A DNA stretch of 45,143 nt, from assembly GCA_946188155.1 (NCBI GenBank), contig CAMHUC010000026.1:1-45143 (forward strand), in the 5' to 3' direction. Made by a program: the position numbers and the translations under genes. This document shows positions 7,645-15,997 of this stretch, one piece after another. The notes under the pieces were generated by a model, which saw only the letters and a program-made list of their open reading frames with translations, searched no databases and had not been told where the DNA came from. Numbering within the stretch: the first letter of the stretch is position 1; each line of letters starts with the position of its first letter. Source of the stretch: an uncultured bacterium. GTDB taxonomy: Bacteria > Bacteroidota > Bacteroidia > Bacteroidales > Bacteroidaceae.

Positions 7645-9360
7645 TTAGCTTTCCGATGGGGATGCTGACTGAGCGTAGTAGGCTCTCAGTGCTGCGGCAT
7701 CTGCTTCGGCATCGGTACACACTTCGAGGAGAACCGGGCGTTGGCTCTCCATGTCGAGCAAGGTGCTGACGGCAGGCTGCAGCTCGTCCATGCTGGAGGC
7801 AGAGAGGTAGACTATGCCGTTCTGACGGCAGATGCCCTCGGCAGAGGTGTGGTGTGAGGCAGCTACATAGGCATCGCGTGCCGGACTCTGCTCCAGGCCC
7901 GGGAGCATATTGAAGATGCCGCCCCGGCCATTGTTGAGCAGCAGGATGCGCAGGTTGCCGCGCAGGTTCTGGTTCCACAGGGCATTCTGGTCGTAGAAGA
8001 AACTCAGGTCGCCGATGACGCAGACCACCCTTCTCGATGCCACCACGGAGAATCCGGCGGCCGTAGACAGGGAGCCCTCGATGCCGTTGACGCCACGGTT
8101 GCAGTAGACGAAGCCCGGAGAGTAGATACAGGCCAGTCGCACGGCTGACGAATTGGCATAATGGAAATTGGCCGGGACGCCGGTCTCGGCATATCTCTGC
8201 TCGAGCAGTCGCACGGCAGCCATCTGCGAGTAAGGTGGACTGAAGGCCTCTGCCCTCTGCGCTGCCTGGCTGAGCAGCGCCTGCCAGCGGCTGACGTAGG
8301 CTGAGGTGTCGGGCAGGGGTTCGAATGTGGTCTCGAAGAACTGTTCATAGGTTGACGTTTCCGACAGACAGCTCTCCAGCTCTGGCAGCACGTCGGCGAG
8401 GCTGCCTTCGATGACCCCCTTCGTGCGCATGAAGGTGTCGTGCAGCTGTCCGTCCTCGGAGATCTCCCAGAAGTCGGCTTCTGTGGCTCTCCGCAGGAAC
8501 TGCTTCAGACGCTTGCTGACCAGCGTGCCGCCGCCATAGAGCACGAAGTCGGGCAGCAGGCCCTCATCGTCGCCCACGGCATGGAGCACCTCTTCGACGT
8601 GAGCGGTGCCAACGTCGCTGCCGAGAGGCTCGAAGAGCACCACGGCATGGCTCTGCAGCGACCGGAGCCTGTCGTCCTTCAGAAGTGGGTAGCGAGTCTG
8701 CCCGATGACAATCATGGGGCGCCGGGCCGACCAGAAGTCATGCCTCAGTCCGCTGCGCTCTATGTCGGCGAAGTGGGCAGACGGCCTCTGCATGACGATC
8801 TTGCTCTCACGGGGCAATTCCTCCACGTCGTATTCGAACAGGGGCTCGGCCAGTGGCACGTTGATGTGAACGGGTTGTCCACCCTTGGCGGCGGCCTCCA
8901 TCATGGCCTCGCAGATGAGTCGGTTGCAGTACCAGTGGCTCTCCGTGTCGGTCACGCTGGGCAGACTGACGCTTCGTGCCACGAAACGGCCAAGTGCGTC
9001 GGGCTGCGGCAGCGTCTGCCCGTCGAGCTGGCCAATCCATTGCGGTGGGCGGTCGGCAGAGATGACCACCAGCGGTACGTGCTGGTAGCAGGCCTCGGCG
9101 ACGGCCGGTGTAAGATTGAGCAGGGCCGTGCCCGAAGTGACGCAGACGGCTACAGGCTCGTCGCGCTCGAGCGACATGCCCAGTGCGTAGAAGCCTGCCG
9201 AGCGCTCGTCGGTGACGGGATAGCACTCGATGTGGGGGCACTCGTGCAGATTGTGTACGATGGGAGAGTTGCGACTGCCGGGGCACACCACGGCGTGACG
9301 GATGCCGTAGGCGACGAGCAGCGAGGTGAGTATGTTGACGTTATCTTTATTGCTATACAC
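7645..9360 (-). CDS. menD: 2-succinyl-5-enolpyruvyl-6-hydroxy-3-cyclohexene-1-carboxylate synthase
   Basis: 571 residues. MenD joins isochorismate and 2-oxoglutarate with thiamine diphosphate in the menaquinone pathway. Visible: the opening VAYGIRHAVVCPGSRNSPI, the activating glutamate in TDERSAGF (E52), and the cofactor site GDLSFFYDQNAL (from about residue 450) followed by LLNNGRGGIFNML. The start is a GTG at 9360, supported by GAGGA six bases upstream and by the lack of a better codon; length is normal for MenD. It lies 18 bases downstream of menF in the same operon, and the gap carries the 7-base repeat ATAATTC/ATAATTG. Downstream menB, menC and menE are not in the window; the next gene converges from the other strand. 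Confidence 0.97.
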   Translation of the reverse strand: MYSNKDNVNILTSLLVAYGIRHAVVCPGSRNSPIVHNLHECPHIECYPVTDERSAGFYALGMSLERDEPVAVCVTSGTALLNLTPAVAEACYQHVPLVVISADRPPQWIGQLDGQTLPQPDALGRFVARSVSLPSVTDTESHWYCNRLICEAMMEAAAKGGQPVHINVPLAEPLFEYDVEELPRESKIVMQRPSAHFADIERSGLRHDFWSARRPMIVIGQTRYPLLKDDRLRSLQSHAVVLFEPLGSDVGTAHVEEVLHAVGDDEGLLPDFVLYGGGTLVSKRLKQFLRRATEADFWEISEDGQLHDTFMRTKGVIEGSLADVLPELESCLSETSTYEQFFETTFEPLPDTSAYVSRWQALLSQAAQRAEAFSPPYSQMAAVRLLEQRYAETGVPANFHYANSSAVRLACIYSPGFVYCNRGVNGIEGSLSTAAGFSVVASRRVVCVIGDLSFFYDQNALWNQNLRGNLRILLLNNGRGGIFNMLPGLEQSPARDAYVAASHHTSAEGICRQNGIVYLSASSMDELQPAVSTLLDMESQRPVLLEVCTDAEADAAALRAYYAQSASPSES

Positions 9361-9378
9361 AATGTCCTCAATTATGAA

Positions 9379-10425
9379 TTATGAATCGAAAAGCAGTGAG
9401 CGCATGGTTTCGAGCTTGGCTTCCGTCTCGAGCCACTCCTGTTTGAGGGTGCTGTCCTTCAGCAGTCCACCGCCGGCATAGAGGTGGTAGTGGCCCCCCT
9501 CTATGTTCATGCAGCGCAGGGAAACGTAGAGGTGGGTGGAGGGGCCTATGGGTCCCATGAAGCCGCTGTAATAGCGGCGCGGGGTATGCTCGTTGTGGGT
9601 GATGAATCGGAAGGCATCGCGCTTGGGCAGTCCGCAGACGGCTGGGGTGGGGTGGAGGGCCATGAGCAGGTCGCCCAGATGGCGGCTGTCGGGTAGCGAG
9701 AAGGTGAAGTCGCTGCGCAGGTGTACGAGATTGGCCGCCCGGACGGTGCGGGGGCCCTCCTCACGGAAGTCGGAGGCGAACTGTTCGAGGCACTCCGTCA
9801 GATAGGTAGCCACGTAGCGCTGTTCCTGGATGTTCTTGGTGCTCCAGGTGACGGTCTCTCCCTCGCCCTGCAGCTGCTCTGCCTCCAGCTTCATGGTGCC
9901 CGCAAGGGCTATGGTGCGCCACTGGGGGCCGTCGTTCTCGAGCAGTATCTCGGGAGTGGCCGCCAGCCAGTAGCCCGTCTGCGGGGTGTAGGCCAGTGAG
10001 ATGAACATGCGGGGGTATCGCCGGCAGGCTCTGAAGAATAGCTCTTCGGGTGCTATGGGCGCGGCAGTCGTTTCATCGGCACACCGTGCGAGAACAATCT
10101 TTCGGAAGGTGCCCGACAGCAGCTGGGCGTGATAGTTGGCAAAGTCGACGGCGTATGAGGGGGAGGGGGAAGATATTCCGGATTTCCCGGATTTCCCGGG
10201 AATGCCGGATATTCCGGGTTTTCCGGGGAGAGGATACGCTTCGACAGCATCGGGCCGGATGAGCAGGATGGGCTGGTCGGGCCGTATGTCGAACGGCGCT
10301 ACGACAAACCCCTGGCGGCAGTTGAGCTCGGCACATGAGAGGTGTGCCTCCGGCTCACCGCTGGTCTGCTGGATATGAATGAAATGGTCTGCGTGAGGCA
10401 GGCGATAATAAGCCCATGCTGCCAT
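9379..10425 (-). CDS. menF: Isochorismate synthase
   Basis: 348 residues starting MAAWAYYRLPHADHF. The frame is open 28 codons further upstream, but that part lies over the preceding gene in another frame; the ATG at 10425 overlaps the thioesterase stop by one base (TGATG), pointing to translational coupling. Chorismate-binding signatures are present: FRKIVLAR, ALAGTMKLEAEQL, LHPTPAVCGLPKRDAF and RRYYSGFMGPIG. The enzyme converts chorismate to isochorismate, the first committed step to menaquinone, and its product is used by MenD encoded next. Odd: residues 68-86 form a Gly-X-Y run (GKPGISGIPGKSGKSGISS) that is not part of the fold and is encoded by a 9-base repeat. MenF rather than siderophore EntC is inferred from the menD neighbour. 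Confidence 0.93.
   Translation of the reverse strand: MAAWAYYRLPHADHFIHIQQTSGEPEAHLSCAELNCRQGFVVAPFDIRPDQPILLIRPDAVEAYPLPGKPGISGIPGKSGKSGISSPSPSYAVDFANYHAQLLSGTFRKIVLARCADETTAAPIAPEELFFRACRRYPRMFISLAYTPQTGYWLAATPEILLENDGPQWRTIALAGTMKLEAEQLQGEGETVTWSTKNIQEQRYVATYLTECLEQFASDFREEGPRTVRAANLVHLRSDFTFSLPDSRHLGDLLMALHPTPAVCGLPKRDAFRFITHNEHTPRRYYSGFMGPIGPSTHLYVSLRCMNIEGGHYHLYAGGGLLKDSTLKQEWLETEAKLETMRSLLFDS
10168..10224. repeat. 9-bp tandem repeat inside menF
   Basis: Plus-strand units ATTTCCCGG, ATTTCCCGG, GAATGCCGG, ATATTCCGG and GTTTTCCGG follow each other without gaps. On the coding strand each unit gives one Gly-X-Y-like triplet. The period keeps frame, so gain or loss of units would lengthen or shorten the insert without disrupting the enzyme. 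Confidence 0.8.
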
Positions 10426-10838
10426 CACTTCTTCTGTTTGATGACATAGTTGGTGACACGGACATTGGAGATGAGATCGCCAGAGGAGTCCTTGATGTCG
10501 ACGTTCCACACGTGGAGCGTCGTGCCCTGATGCAGCAGACGGGCGTAGGCGGTCACCGTGTCACCCTCGGCCACGGCCTTCACGTGGCTGCCGCTGACCT
10601 CGATGCCCACGCAGGCACATTGCGGACAGAGGCTGCACGACCCCACGCCCGCCACATTCTCTGCCAGGGCCAGCGAGGCCCCGCCGCTGAGGAATCCGAA
10701 GGGCTGGCGGTTGCGCTCGTCGACTCGCATTCGTGCCATACAAGTACCGTCCTCGGGTGTGGAGATGAATTCCATCCCGAGAGCGGTACTCAGGTTAGGC
10801 TTAGCGTTGATTATCTTGTTTATCTTTTCTACGTCCAC
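10425..10838 (-). CDS. Hotdog-fold thioesterase (PaaI/MenI type), probable DHNA-CoA hydrolase
   Basis: 137 residues from a GTG at 10838. The core FGFLSGGASLALAENVAGVGS is the hotdog acyl-CoA thioesterase motif, with Glu of ALAEN as the likely catalytic residue, followed by the usual GIEVSGSHVKAVAEGDTV segment. Placed directly before menF (one-base overlap) and menD, it most likely hydrolyses 1,4-dihydroxy-2-naphthoyl-CoA in menaquinone synthesis, as MenI-type enzymes do; this substrate is inferred from context only. It starts 6 bases after the preceding ROK gene, so all are probably on one transcript. PaaI-like phenylacetyl-CoA thioesterase is the alternative, but no paa genes are seen. Confidence 0.85.
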   Translation of the reverse strand: MDVEKINKIINAKPNLSTALGMEFISTPEDGTCMARMRVDERNRQPFGFLSGGASLALAENVAGVGSCSLCPQCACVGIEVSGSHVKAVAEGDTVTAYARLLHQGTTLHVWNVDIKDSSGDLISNVRVTNYVIKQKK

Positions 10839-10844
10839 TCCAAA

Positions 10845-11825
10845 CTATTTGAACAGTGAATATTCTGGTACACTCCAAGCCAGTGCGCTGGCACCGAGCA
10901 CGTCGCGCTCACGGTCGTCGAGCTGCGAGGTGAGGAACCTCACCTTGCCCCGCATATTGCAGAACACGTGGCTCTCAAACGACTCGTAGGCAGGGTCGAT
11001 GAGCCATTTGCCGGCATGCGAGATGCCACCGGTAAGGATAATGGCCTCAGGGTCGGTGAGCGAGGCGTAGTTGGCCAGGCCGAGTCCCAGCATGTAGCCC
11101 GTACGGCGATATACCTCGATGGCCATCGCGTCGCCCAGGTCGCAACACTCCTTGATGGTTCGGGGTGAAAGCTTTTCCAGATTTCGCATCAGTGAGGGGG
11201 TGTTGCCCTCGGCCATCAGCTCCCGTGCCGTCTTGACAATGCCGTTGGCACCGACGTATGCCTCCACGCAGCCCTGGCTTCCACAGCCGCAGGGCCGACC
11301 GCCGTCGACCACGCAGGTATGCCCGAACTCGCCGGCATAGCCGTTGTGCCCCCGGTGCTCGTTGCCGGCAGAGAAGAAACAGCTGCCGATGCCTACACCC
11401 AGGCTGACGATGATGAAGTTGGTCATGCCGTGGGCGCTGCCGAAGGCGTATTCTCCCAGTGCGGAGATATGGGCATCATTGGAGAGGCCCACGGCCAGTC
11501 CGATGCGCTCGCGCAGCATGACGGCCAGCGGCACGATGCCTTTCCACGGCAGGTTGGCGGCATTCTCGATGCAGCCGGAAACGGTGCTGGCACTCGGCGC
11601 GCTGACGCCGATGGAACGGATGGTCTCGTAGCCGCCATTGTTCTCTACGAGCATGACAATCTTCTCGCTAAGCTCGCCCACGAACTCGTCGACGCTGGGA
11701 TACTTATAGGTCTCGATGGACTCCTCTGCCAGGATGTTTCCACGTATGTCTACTATTGCGTAAGTGGTTCGCTCGTTGCTGATGTCGACGCCCACTACCT
11801 TTGTCTTGATGTTATATTGCTCCAT
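10845..11825 (-). CDS. ROK family protein, third gene of a tandem triplet
   Basis: 326 residues with ROK-family architecture: NLPWKGIVPL, SNDAHISALGE with the presumed catalytic Asp117, the glycine loop SLGVGIGSC, and the zinc site GHTCVVDGGRPCGCGSQGC. The first phosphate loop, normally DxGGTK in ROK kinases, reads VDISNERTTY, so ATP binding is doubtful. No helix-turn-helix precedes the fold, so it is not a standard ROK repressor. Sugar kinase, sugar sensor or a moonlighting role are all possible. The ATG at 11825 has AGAGAGAG just upstream, and the gap before it holds a 7/8-base repeat (ATCGAAA). It is closely similar to the two genes upstream, all ending LGASxLAWxVxEYSLFK. Confidence 0.88.
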   Translation of the reverse strand: MEQYNIKTKVVGVDISNERTTYAIVDIRGNILAEESIETYKYPSVDEFVGELSEKIVMLVENNGGYETIRSIGVSAPSASTVSGCIENAANLPWKGIVPLAVMLRERIGLAVGLSNDAHISALGEYAFGSAHGMTNFIIVSLGVGIGSCFFSAGNEHRGHNGYAGEFGHTCVVDGGRPCGCGSQGCVEAYVGANGIVKTARELMAEGNTPSLMRNLEKLSPRTIKECCDLGDAMAIEVYRRTGYMLGLGLANYASLTDPEAIILTGGISHAGKWLIDPAYESFESHVFCNMRGKVRFLTSQLDDRERDVLGASALAWSVPEYSLFK

Positions 11826-11828
11826 CTC

Positions 11829-11870
11829 TCTCTCTTATTTTCGATTTACTAATTTTCGATTTTCGATTGA
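11829..11870 (-). repeat. Period 7-8 repeat before the third ROK gene
   Basis: Read on the minus strand the gap runs ATCGAAA, ATCGAAA, ATTAGTAA, ATCGAAA, ATAAGAG and then the ATG. It belongs to the set of gap-filling short-period repeats described in the findings. Confidence 0.6.
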
Positions 11871-11912
11871 ATAGTTCTGTCTCTCCTGCTGCGGCAGCAA
11901 ATTCTTCACTCT

Positions 11913-12896
11913 TCACTTAAACAGCGAGTACTCTTTCACGTCCCAGGCCAGGGCGCTGGCTCCCAGCACGTCGCGCTCACCCTCCTTAAGGATGCTGACG
12001 AGGATGCGGGTGGTGCCGCGCACGTTGTGGAATACGTGCTCGTCGAAGGAGGCTCGCATTGGCTTGAGCAGCCACTTGCCAGCCTGCGTGATGTCGCCAG
12101 TGAGAATGATGGCCTCGGGGTTGAGCATCGAGGCATAGTTGGCCAGGCCGAGTCCGAGGGTGAAGCCAACTCTGTGGAATGCTTCGATGGCCACCCGGTC
12201 GCCTTTGTCGCAGCAGTCGGCGATGGTCTTGATGCTCAGTTCCTCCAACTCGCTCATCAGCGTTGGGCAGCCTTCGCCTATCAGCTCCTCGGCAGTCTTC
12301 ACCAGCCCGCGGTCGGAGACGTAGGTCTCCAGGCAGCCTTGTCGCCCGCAGCCGCACTGCCTTCCACCGGGCACTACGCAGGTGTGTCCCACCTCGCCGG
12401 CAAAACCGTTGACACCCAGATGGGGCAGGCCGTTGATGAAGATACAACTGCCCAGTCCGCCGTGGCTGACGGAGACGACGATGAAGTCTTTCATGCCGTG
12501 GGCACTGCCGTAGGCCTTCTCTCCCAGGGCGGTGATGTGGGCATCGTTGGCAAGTGCCACTGCCAGTCCGAGCCTGTCCTGAAGCATGGCAGCCAGCGGC
12601 ACCACGCCTTTCCATGGCATATTGGCCGCATTCTCTATGCAGCCGGTGATGAAGTTTCCGCTGGGTGCGCTGATGCCTACCGAGCGCACCAGTTCGTAGC
12701 CGCCGTTCTCTTCAACAAGCATCACTATCCGCTCGCTCAGTTCGGTCACGAAGTCGGATACGATGGGGAAATCCGCCGTACAGAAATGGTCCTGTGCGAT
12801 GATTTCTCCCCGCACGTCCACTAATGCATAAGTTGTTTTGTTTTCGCGAATGTCGATTCCGACAACGCGCGTCTTTATCTCGTCTACTGCTTCCAT
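11913..12896 (-). CDS. ROK family protein, second gene of the triplet
   Basis: 327 residues from ATG 12896 (a GTG one codon earlier is possible). It has the same layout as its neighbours: GIDIRENKTTYALVD in place of the GGT loop, NMPWKGVVPL, ANDAHITALGE with Asp118, and the zinc site GHTCVVPGGRQCGCGRQGC. The glycine loop is altered to SVSHGGLGSC, where the sister proteins have LGVGIG and LGSGMG. This paralog therefore differs in the second phosphate-binding loop as well. The preceding gap carries the repeat GTAAATCCGTAAATAG, which ends about 10 bases before the start. Sugar-phosphorylating function cannot be assumed. Confidence 0.88.
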   Translation of the reverse strand: MEAVDEIKTRVVGIDIRENKTTYALVDVRGEIIAQDHFCTADFPIVSDFVTELSERIVMLVEENGGYELVRSVGISAPSGNFITGCIENAANMPWKGVVPLAAMLQDRLGLAVALANDAHITALGEKAYGSAHGMKDFIVVSVSHGGLGSCIFINGLPHLGVNGFAGEVGHTCVVPGGRQCGCGRQGCLETYVSDRGLVKTAEELIGEGCPTLMSELEELSIKTIADCCDKGDRVAIEAFHRVGFTLGLGLANYASMLNPEAIILTGDITQAGKWLLKPMRASFDEHVFHNVRGTTRILVSILKEGERDVLGASALAWDVKEYSLFK

Positions 12897-12901
12897 CACA
12901 G

Positions 12902-12940
12902 TTATTTACTATTTACGGATTTACGATTTACTATATATTT
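12902..12940 (-). repeat. GTAAATCCGTAAATAG repeat, copy 1
   Basis: On the minus strand: AGTAAATCGTAAATCCG then TAAATAGTAAATAAC, ending just before the ROK start at 12896. The same core occurs at 15998-16022 and 34949-34981, each time in the same orientation immediately before a start codon. Confidence 0.8.
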
Positions 12941-13003
12941 AAGCAACTGAACAAAATTAATAATTCTTGCGTCCCTTTGGTAGCAAGCGGCAGAGCCGAG
13001 CGC

Positions 13004-13069
13004 GTGTTCAATTCGTGATAATTATATGTTTTTATATAAACACGAATTGCCATTAATTGAACACGAATT
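13004..13069. repeat. AATTCGTG inverted repeat between ROK genes
   Basis: AATTCGTG (13010-13017) pairs with CACGAATT (13041-13048), with an inner TTATAT/ATATAA stem. A longer form, GTGTTCAATTCGTG (13004-13017), reappears inverted but split in 13041-13069. It may end or stabilise the transcript after the first ROK gene; no gene lies in this 220-base gap. Confidence 0.6.
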
Positions 13070-13123
13070 TCTCATTAATTTATATGATATAATATTGTGC
13101 ATCTACTTACTATTTTTTATTCT

Positions 13124-14104
13124 TCATTTAAACAGAGAATATTCCTTGACATCCCAAGCCAGCACGCTGGCACCCAGCACGTCGCGCTCGCGGTCGTCAA
13201 GTTCGGAGGTGAGGAACTTCACCTTGCCTTGTATGTTATGGAACACGTGGCGCTCGAAGGCATCCACGGTAGGCTCCATGAGCCACTTGCCAGCCTTTGG
13301 AATGCCGCCTGTGAAGATGATGGCCTCGGGATTGACTACGGAGGCGTAGTTGGCCAGCCCCAGGCCCAGCATCTCTCCGGTGCGTCGGTATACCTCGATG
13401 GCCAGGCGGTCGCCTCTGTCGCACATCTCGGCAATGACCTTCGGGGATAGCTTCTCAGCCTTGCGCATCAGTGAGGGCTCACTGGTCTCGGCCAGTACCT
13501 CGCGTGCTGTCCGCACGATGCCCTTGGCTGCTGTATACGCTTCCAGACAACCCTTGTTGCCACAGCCGCACAGCCGGCCGCCGTGCCTGACGCAGGTGTG
13601 GCCCACCTCACCGGCGTATCCCTCATAGCCCAGGTTCACGGTGCCGTTGGAGAAGATGCAGCTGCCCATGCCGCTGCCGAGCGTGACGATGATAAAGTCT
13701 TTCATGCCGTGGGCACATCCGAAGGCATGCTCGCCGAGGGCCACCACGTGGGCATTGTTGGCCACGGCTACTGCCAGTCCCAGACGGTCGCGCAGCAGGG
13801 CTCCCAGGGGGATGACGCCCTTCCAAGGCAGATTGGCAGCATTGACGATACTGCCCGTCTGGAAGTTGGCACTCGGACAGCTGATGCCCACCGAGCGGAT
13901 GGTCTCGTAGCCTCCGTTCATTTCCACCAGTGCGATGATGCGCTCACTCAGAGTAGCCACGAATGTGTTGATGTCGAGACAGCTCTCTGTAGGGAAACTG
14001 TCCTTTGCCAGAATGTTTCCTCTAACGTCTACCACGGCATAGGTCGTCTCTTCCATGCTAATATCCACACCTACGACTCGTTTCTTAACTGTTGTCTGAT
14101 CCAT
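13124..14104 (-). CDS. ROK family protein with catalytic Asp replaced by Asn, first gene of the triplet
   Basis: 326 residues. I start at the ATG at 14104 (MDQTTVKKRVVGVDIS); the open frame upstream runs through the promoter. The ROK fold marks are NLPWKGVIPL, the glycine loop TLGSGMGSC and the zinc site GHTCVRHGGRLCGCGNKGC. The site that reads SNDAH and ANDAH in the sister genes reads ANNAH here (codon AAT at residue 117 instead of GAT), so the presumed catalytic base is lost. The GGT phosphate loop is also missing (VDISMEETTY). It is the first gene after the promoter at 14131-14162, heading ROK-ROK-ROK-thioesterase-menF-menD. A sugar-binding sensor or pseudoenzyme is an inference. Confidence 0.88.
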   Translation of the reverse strand: MDQTTVKKRVVGVDISMEETTYAVVDVRGNILAKDSFPTESCLDINTFVATLSERIIALVEMNGGYETIRSVGISCPSANFQTGSIVNAANLPWKGVIPLGALLRDRLGLAVAVANNAHVVALGEHAFGCAHGMKDFIIVTLGSGMGSCIFSNGTVNLGYEGYAGEVGHTCVRHGGRLCGCGNKGCLEAYTAAKGIVRTAREVLAETSEPSLMRKAEKLSPKVIAEMCDRGDRLAIEVYRRTGEMLGLGLANYASVVNPEAIIFTGGIPKAGKWLMEPTVDAFERHVFHNIQGKVKFLTSELDDRERDVLGASVLAWDVKEYSLFK

Positions 14105-14130
14105 TATTCGCTTTTTAGTTATTTGTGGCA

Positions 14131-14162
14131 CAAAAATAGGAATAATTTTGATACCAACCAAA
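14131..14162 (-). promoter_or_regulatory. Promoter of the ROK-men operon
   Basis: On the minus strand, TTTG (14162-14159) and TATTTTTG (14138-14131) are spaced 20 bases, matching the phylum consensus. The ATG at 14104 follows after 26 bases. Confidence 0.65.
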
Positions 14163-14221
14163 TCTTTCACGTTTTTTTTGCAAATATTTACCCAAAAGTA
14201 GGTTTTTTCGGGATTATTTTG

Positions 14222-14229
14222 TAACTTTG
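14222..14229 (+). promoter_or_regulatory. TAnnTTTG promoter box for lysS
   Basis: TAACTTTG at 14222-14229, 35 bases before the lysS ATG; divergent from the ROK-men promoter. No clear TTTG is seen at the right distance upstream. Confidence 0.6.
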
Positions 14230-14264
14230 CAGCCACAATTAAGGAAATATTCGAATATTATTAC

Positions 14265-15995
14265 ATGAACGTTTTAGAATTAAGCGAACAGGAAATCGGC
14301 AGACGGGAGAGTCTGCAGGAGCTGCGGAAGATGGGAATCAATCCTTATCCGGCAGCAGAATACCCTACAAATGCCTTCAGCACGGACATCAAGGCTGAGT
14401 TTAAGGATGACGACAGCCGCGAAGTGGTGATAGCGGGCCGCATGATGAGTCGCCGCGTGATGGGCAAGGCCAGTTTCGCCGAGCTGCAGGACAGCAAGGG
14501 GCGCATACAGGTATACATCACTCGCGACGACCTCTGTCCGGGCGACAACAAAGACTTATATAATAATGTGTTCAAGCGCCTGCTCGACATTGGCGACTTT
14601 ATCGGCGTGAAGGGCACGGTGTTCCGTACTCAGACGGGCGAGATCAGTGTGCATGCCCGTGAGCTGACCCTGCTCTCGAAAAGCCTCAAGCCCCTGCCCA
14701 TTGTGAAATATAAGGACGGCGTGGCATACGACAAGTTCGACGACCCTGAGCTGCGCTACCGTCAGCGCTATGTAGACCTGGTGGTCAACGACGGTGTGAA
14801 GAACACATTCCTCCAGAGGGCCACGGTCATCCGCACAATAAGAAAAGTACTGGACGAGGCTGGATACACCGAAGTCGAGACACCCACCCTCCAATCCATC
14901 GCCGGAGGTGCATCAGCCCGTCCTTTCATTACCCATTTCAATGCCCTCGACCAGGATATGTATATGCGTATCGCCACCGAGCTCTATCTGAAGCGTCTCA
15001 TCGTGGGCGGATTCGAGGGTGTCTATGAGATTGGCAAGAACTTCCGCAACGAGGGCATGGACCGCAACCACAACCCGGAGTTTACCTGCATGGAACTCTA
15101 CGTGCAGTATAAGGACTACAACTGGATGATGTCGTTCACAGAGAAACTCCTTGAAACAGTCTGTATCGCCGTCAATGGAAAGCCGGAGCGGGAGATTGAC
15201 GGTCAGATTGTATCCTTCAAAGCTCCCTACCGTCGGCTGCCCATCCTCGATGCTATCAAGGAGAATACAGGCTTCGACTGTGAGGGCAAGACGGAGGACG
15301 AGATTCGGCAGTTCTGCCTCTCGAAGGGCATGGACGTCGACGAGACCATGGGCAAGGGCAAGCTCATCGACGAACTCTTCGGTGAGTTCTGCGAGGGCAC
15401 CTTCATTCAGCCCACCTTCATCACCGACTACCCCGTGGAGATGTCGCCCCTGACGAAGATGCACCGCTCGAAGCCCGGACTCACCGAGCGCTTCGAACTG
15501 ATGGTGAACGGCAAGGAGCTGGCCAACGCCTATTCCGAGCTCAACGACCCGATAGACCAGGAGGAGCGCTTCATAGAGCAGATGCGACTGGCCGACAAGG
15601 GCGACGACGAGGCGATGATCATCGACCAGGACTTCCTCCGCGCCCTGCAGTACGGCATGCCTCCGACGAGCGGCATCGGCATCGGTATCGACCGCCTGGT
15701 GATGCTCATGACGGGTAAGACATTCATCCAGGAGGTGCTCTTCTTCCCCCAGATGAAACCCGAGAAGAAAATTCCTCAGTCAACGGTTGCGGAGTGGGCT
15801 GCCGTCGGCGTCGCCGAAGAGTGGGTGCCCGTGCTCCGCAAGGCCGGCTTCAACCTGGTTCAGAACATCCGCGAGGAGAAGTCCCAGGGGTTGCAGCAGA
15901 AGATAGGCGACATCGTCAAGAAGTACAAGCTCGACATGCAAAAGCCATCCGTGGCCGACATCGAGCTATGGATTGAGAAGGCGCAAGCCCAATAG
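14265..15995 (+). CDS. lysS: Lysyl-tRNA synthetase, class II
   Basis: 576 residues. N-terminal OB-fold anticodon-binding domain (IAGRMMSRRVMGKASFAELQ, roughly residues 56-160) followed by the class II catalytic core: motif 2 FRNEGMDRNHNPEFTCMEL and motif 3 GIGIGIDRLVML. About 70 residues follow motif 3 and FFPQMKP, including AEEWVPVLRKAGFNLVQNI; bacterial LysS is usually near 500 residues, and this C-terminal extension is a feature I associate with Bacteroidetes. It charges tRNA-Lys in the cytoplasm. Start ATG 14265 with AAGGAAAT upstream. gpsA follows 35 bases after the stop, with a repeat in the gap. Confidence 0.97.
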   Translation: MNVLELSEQEIGRRESLQELRKMGINPYPAAEYPTNAFSTDIKAEFKDDDSREVVIAGRMMSRRVMGKASFAELQDSKGRIQVYITRDDLCPGDNKDLYNNVFKRLLDIGDFIGVKGTVFRTQTGEISVHARELTLLSKSLKPLPIVKYKDGVAYDKFDDPELRYRQRYVDLVVNDGVKNTFLQRATVIRTIRKVLDEAGYTEVETPTLQSIAGGASARPFITHFNALDQDMYMRIATELYLKRLIVGGFEGVYEIGKNFRNEGMDRNHNPEFTCMELYVQYKDYNWMMSFTEKLLETVCIAVNGKPEREIDGQIVSFKAPYRRLPILDAIKENTGFDCEGKTEDEIRQFCLSKGMDVDETMGKGKLIDELFGEFCEGTFIQPTFITDYPVEMSPLTKMHRSKPGLTERFELMVNGKELANAYSELNDPIDQEERFIEQMRLADKGDDEAMIIDQDFLRALQYGMPPTSGIGIGIDRLVMLMTGKTFIQEVLFFPQMKPEKKIPQSTVAEWAAVGVAEEWVPVLRKAGFNLVQNIREEKSQGLQQKIGDIVKKYKLDMQKPSVADIELWIEKAQAQ

Positions 15996-15997
15996 TT

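Noticed and set aside
8440..9384. Long plus-strand frame opposite menD (314 codons)
   Set aside because: Shadow of menD: GC-rich coding DNA keeps the opposite strand open; the menD motifs are clear on the minus strand.
10426..10509. Longer N-terminus for menF
   Set aside because: Those codons overlap the thioesterase gene in another frame; the ATG at 10425 with a one-base stop/start overlap gives a normal MenF start.
13004..13069. Insertion-sequence ends between ROK genes
   Set aside because: Inverted AATTCGTG words are present but there is no transposase or target duplication; better described as an intergenic hairpin.
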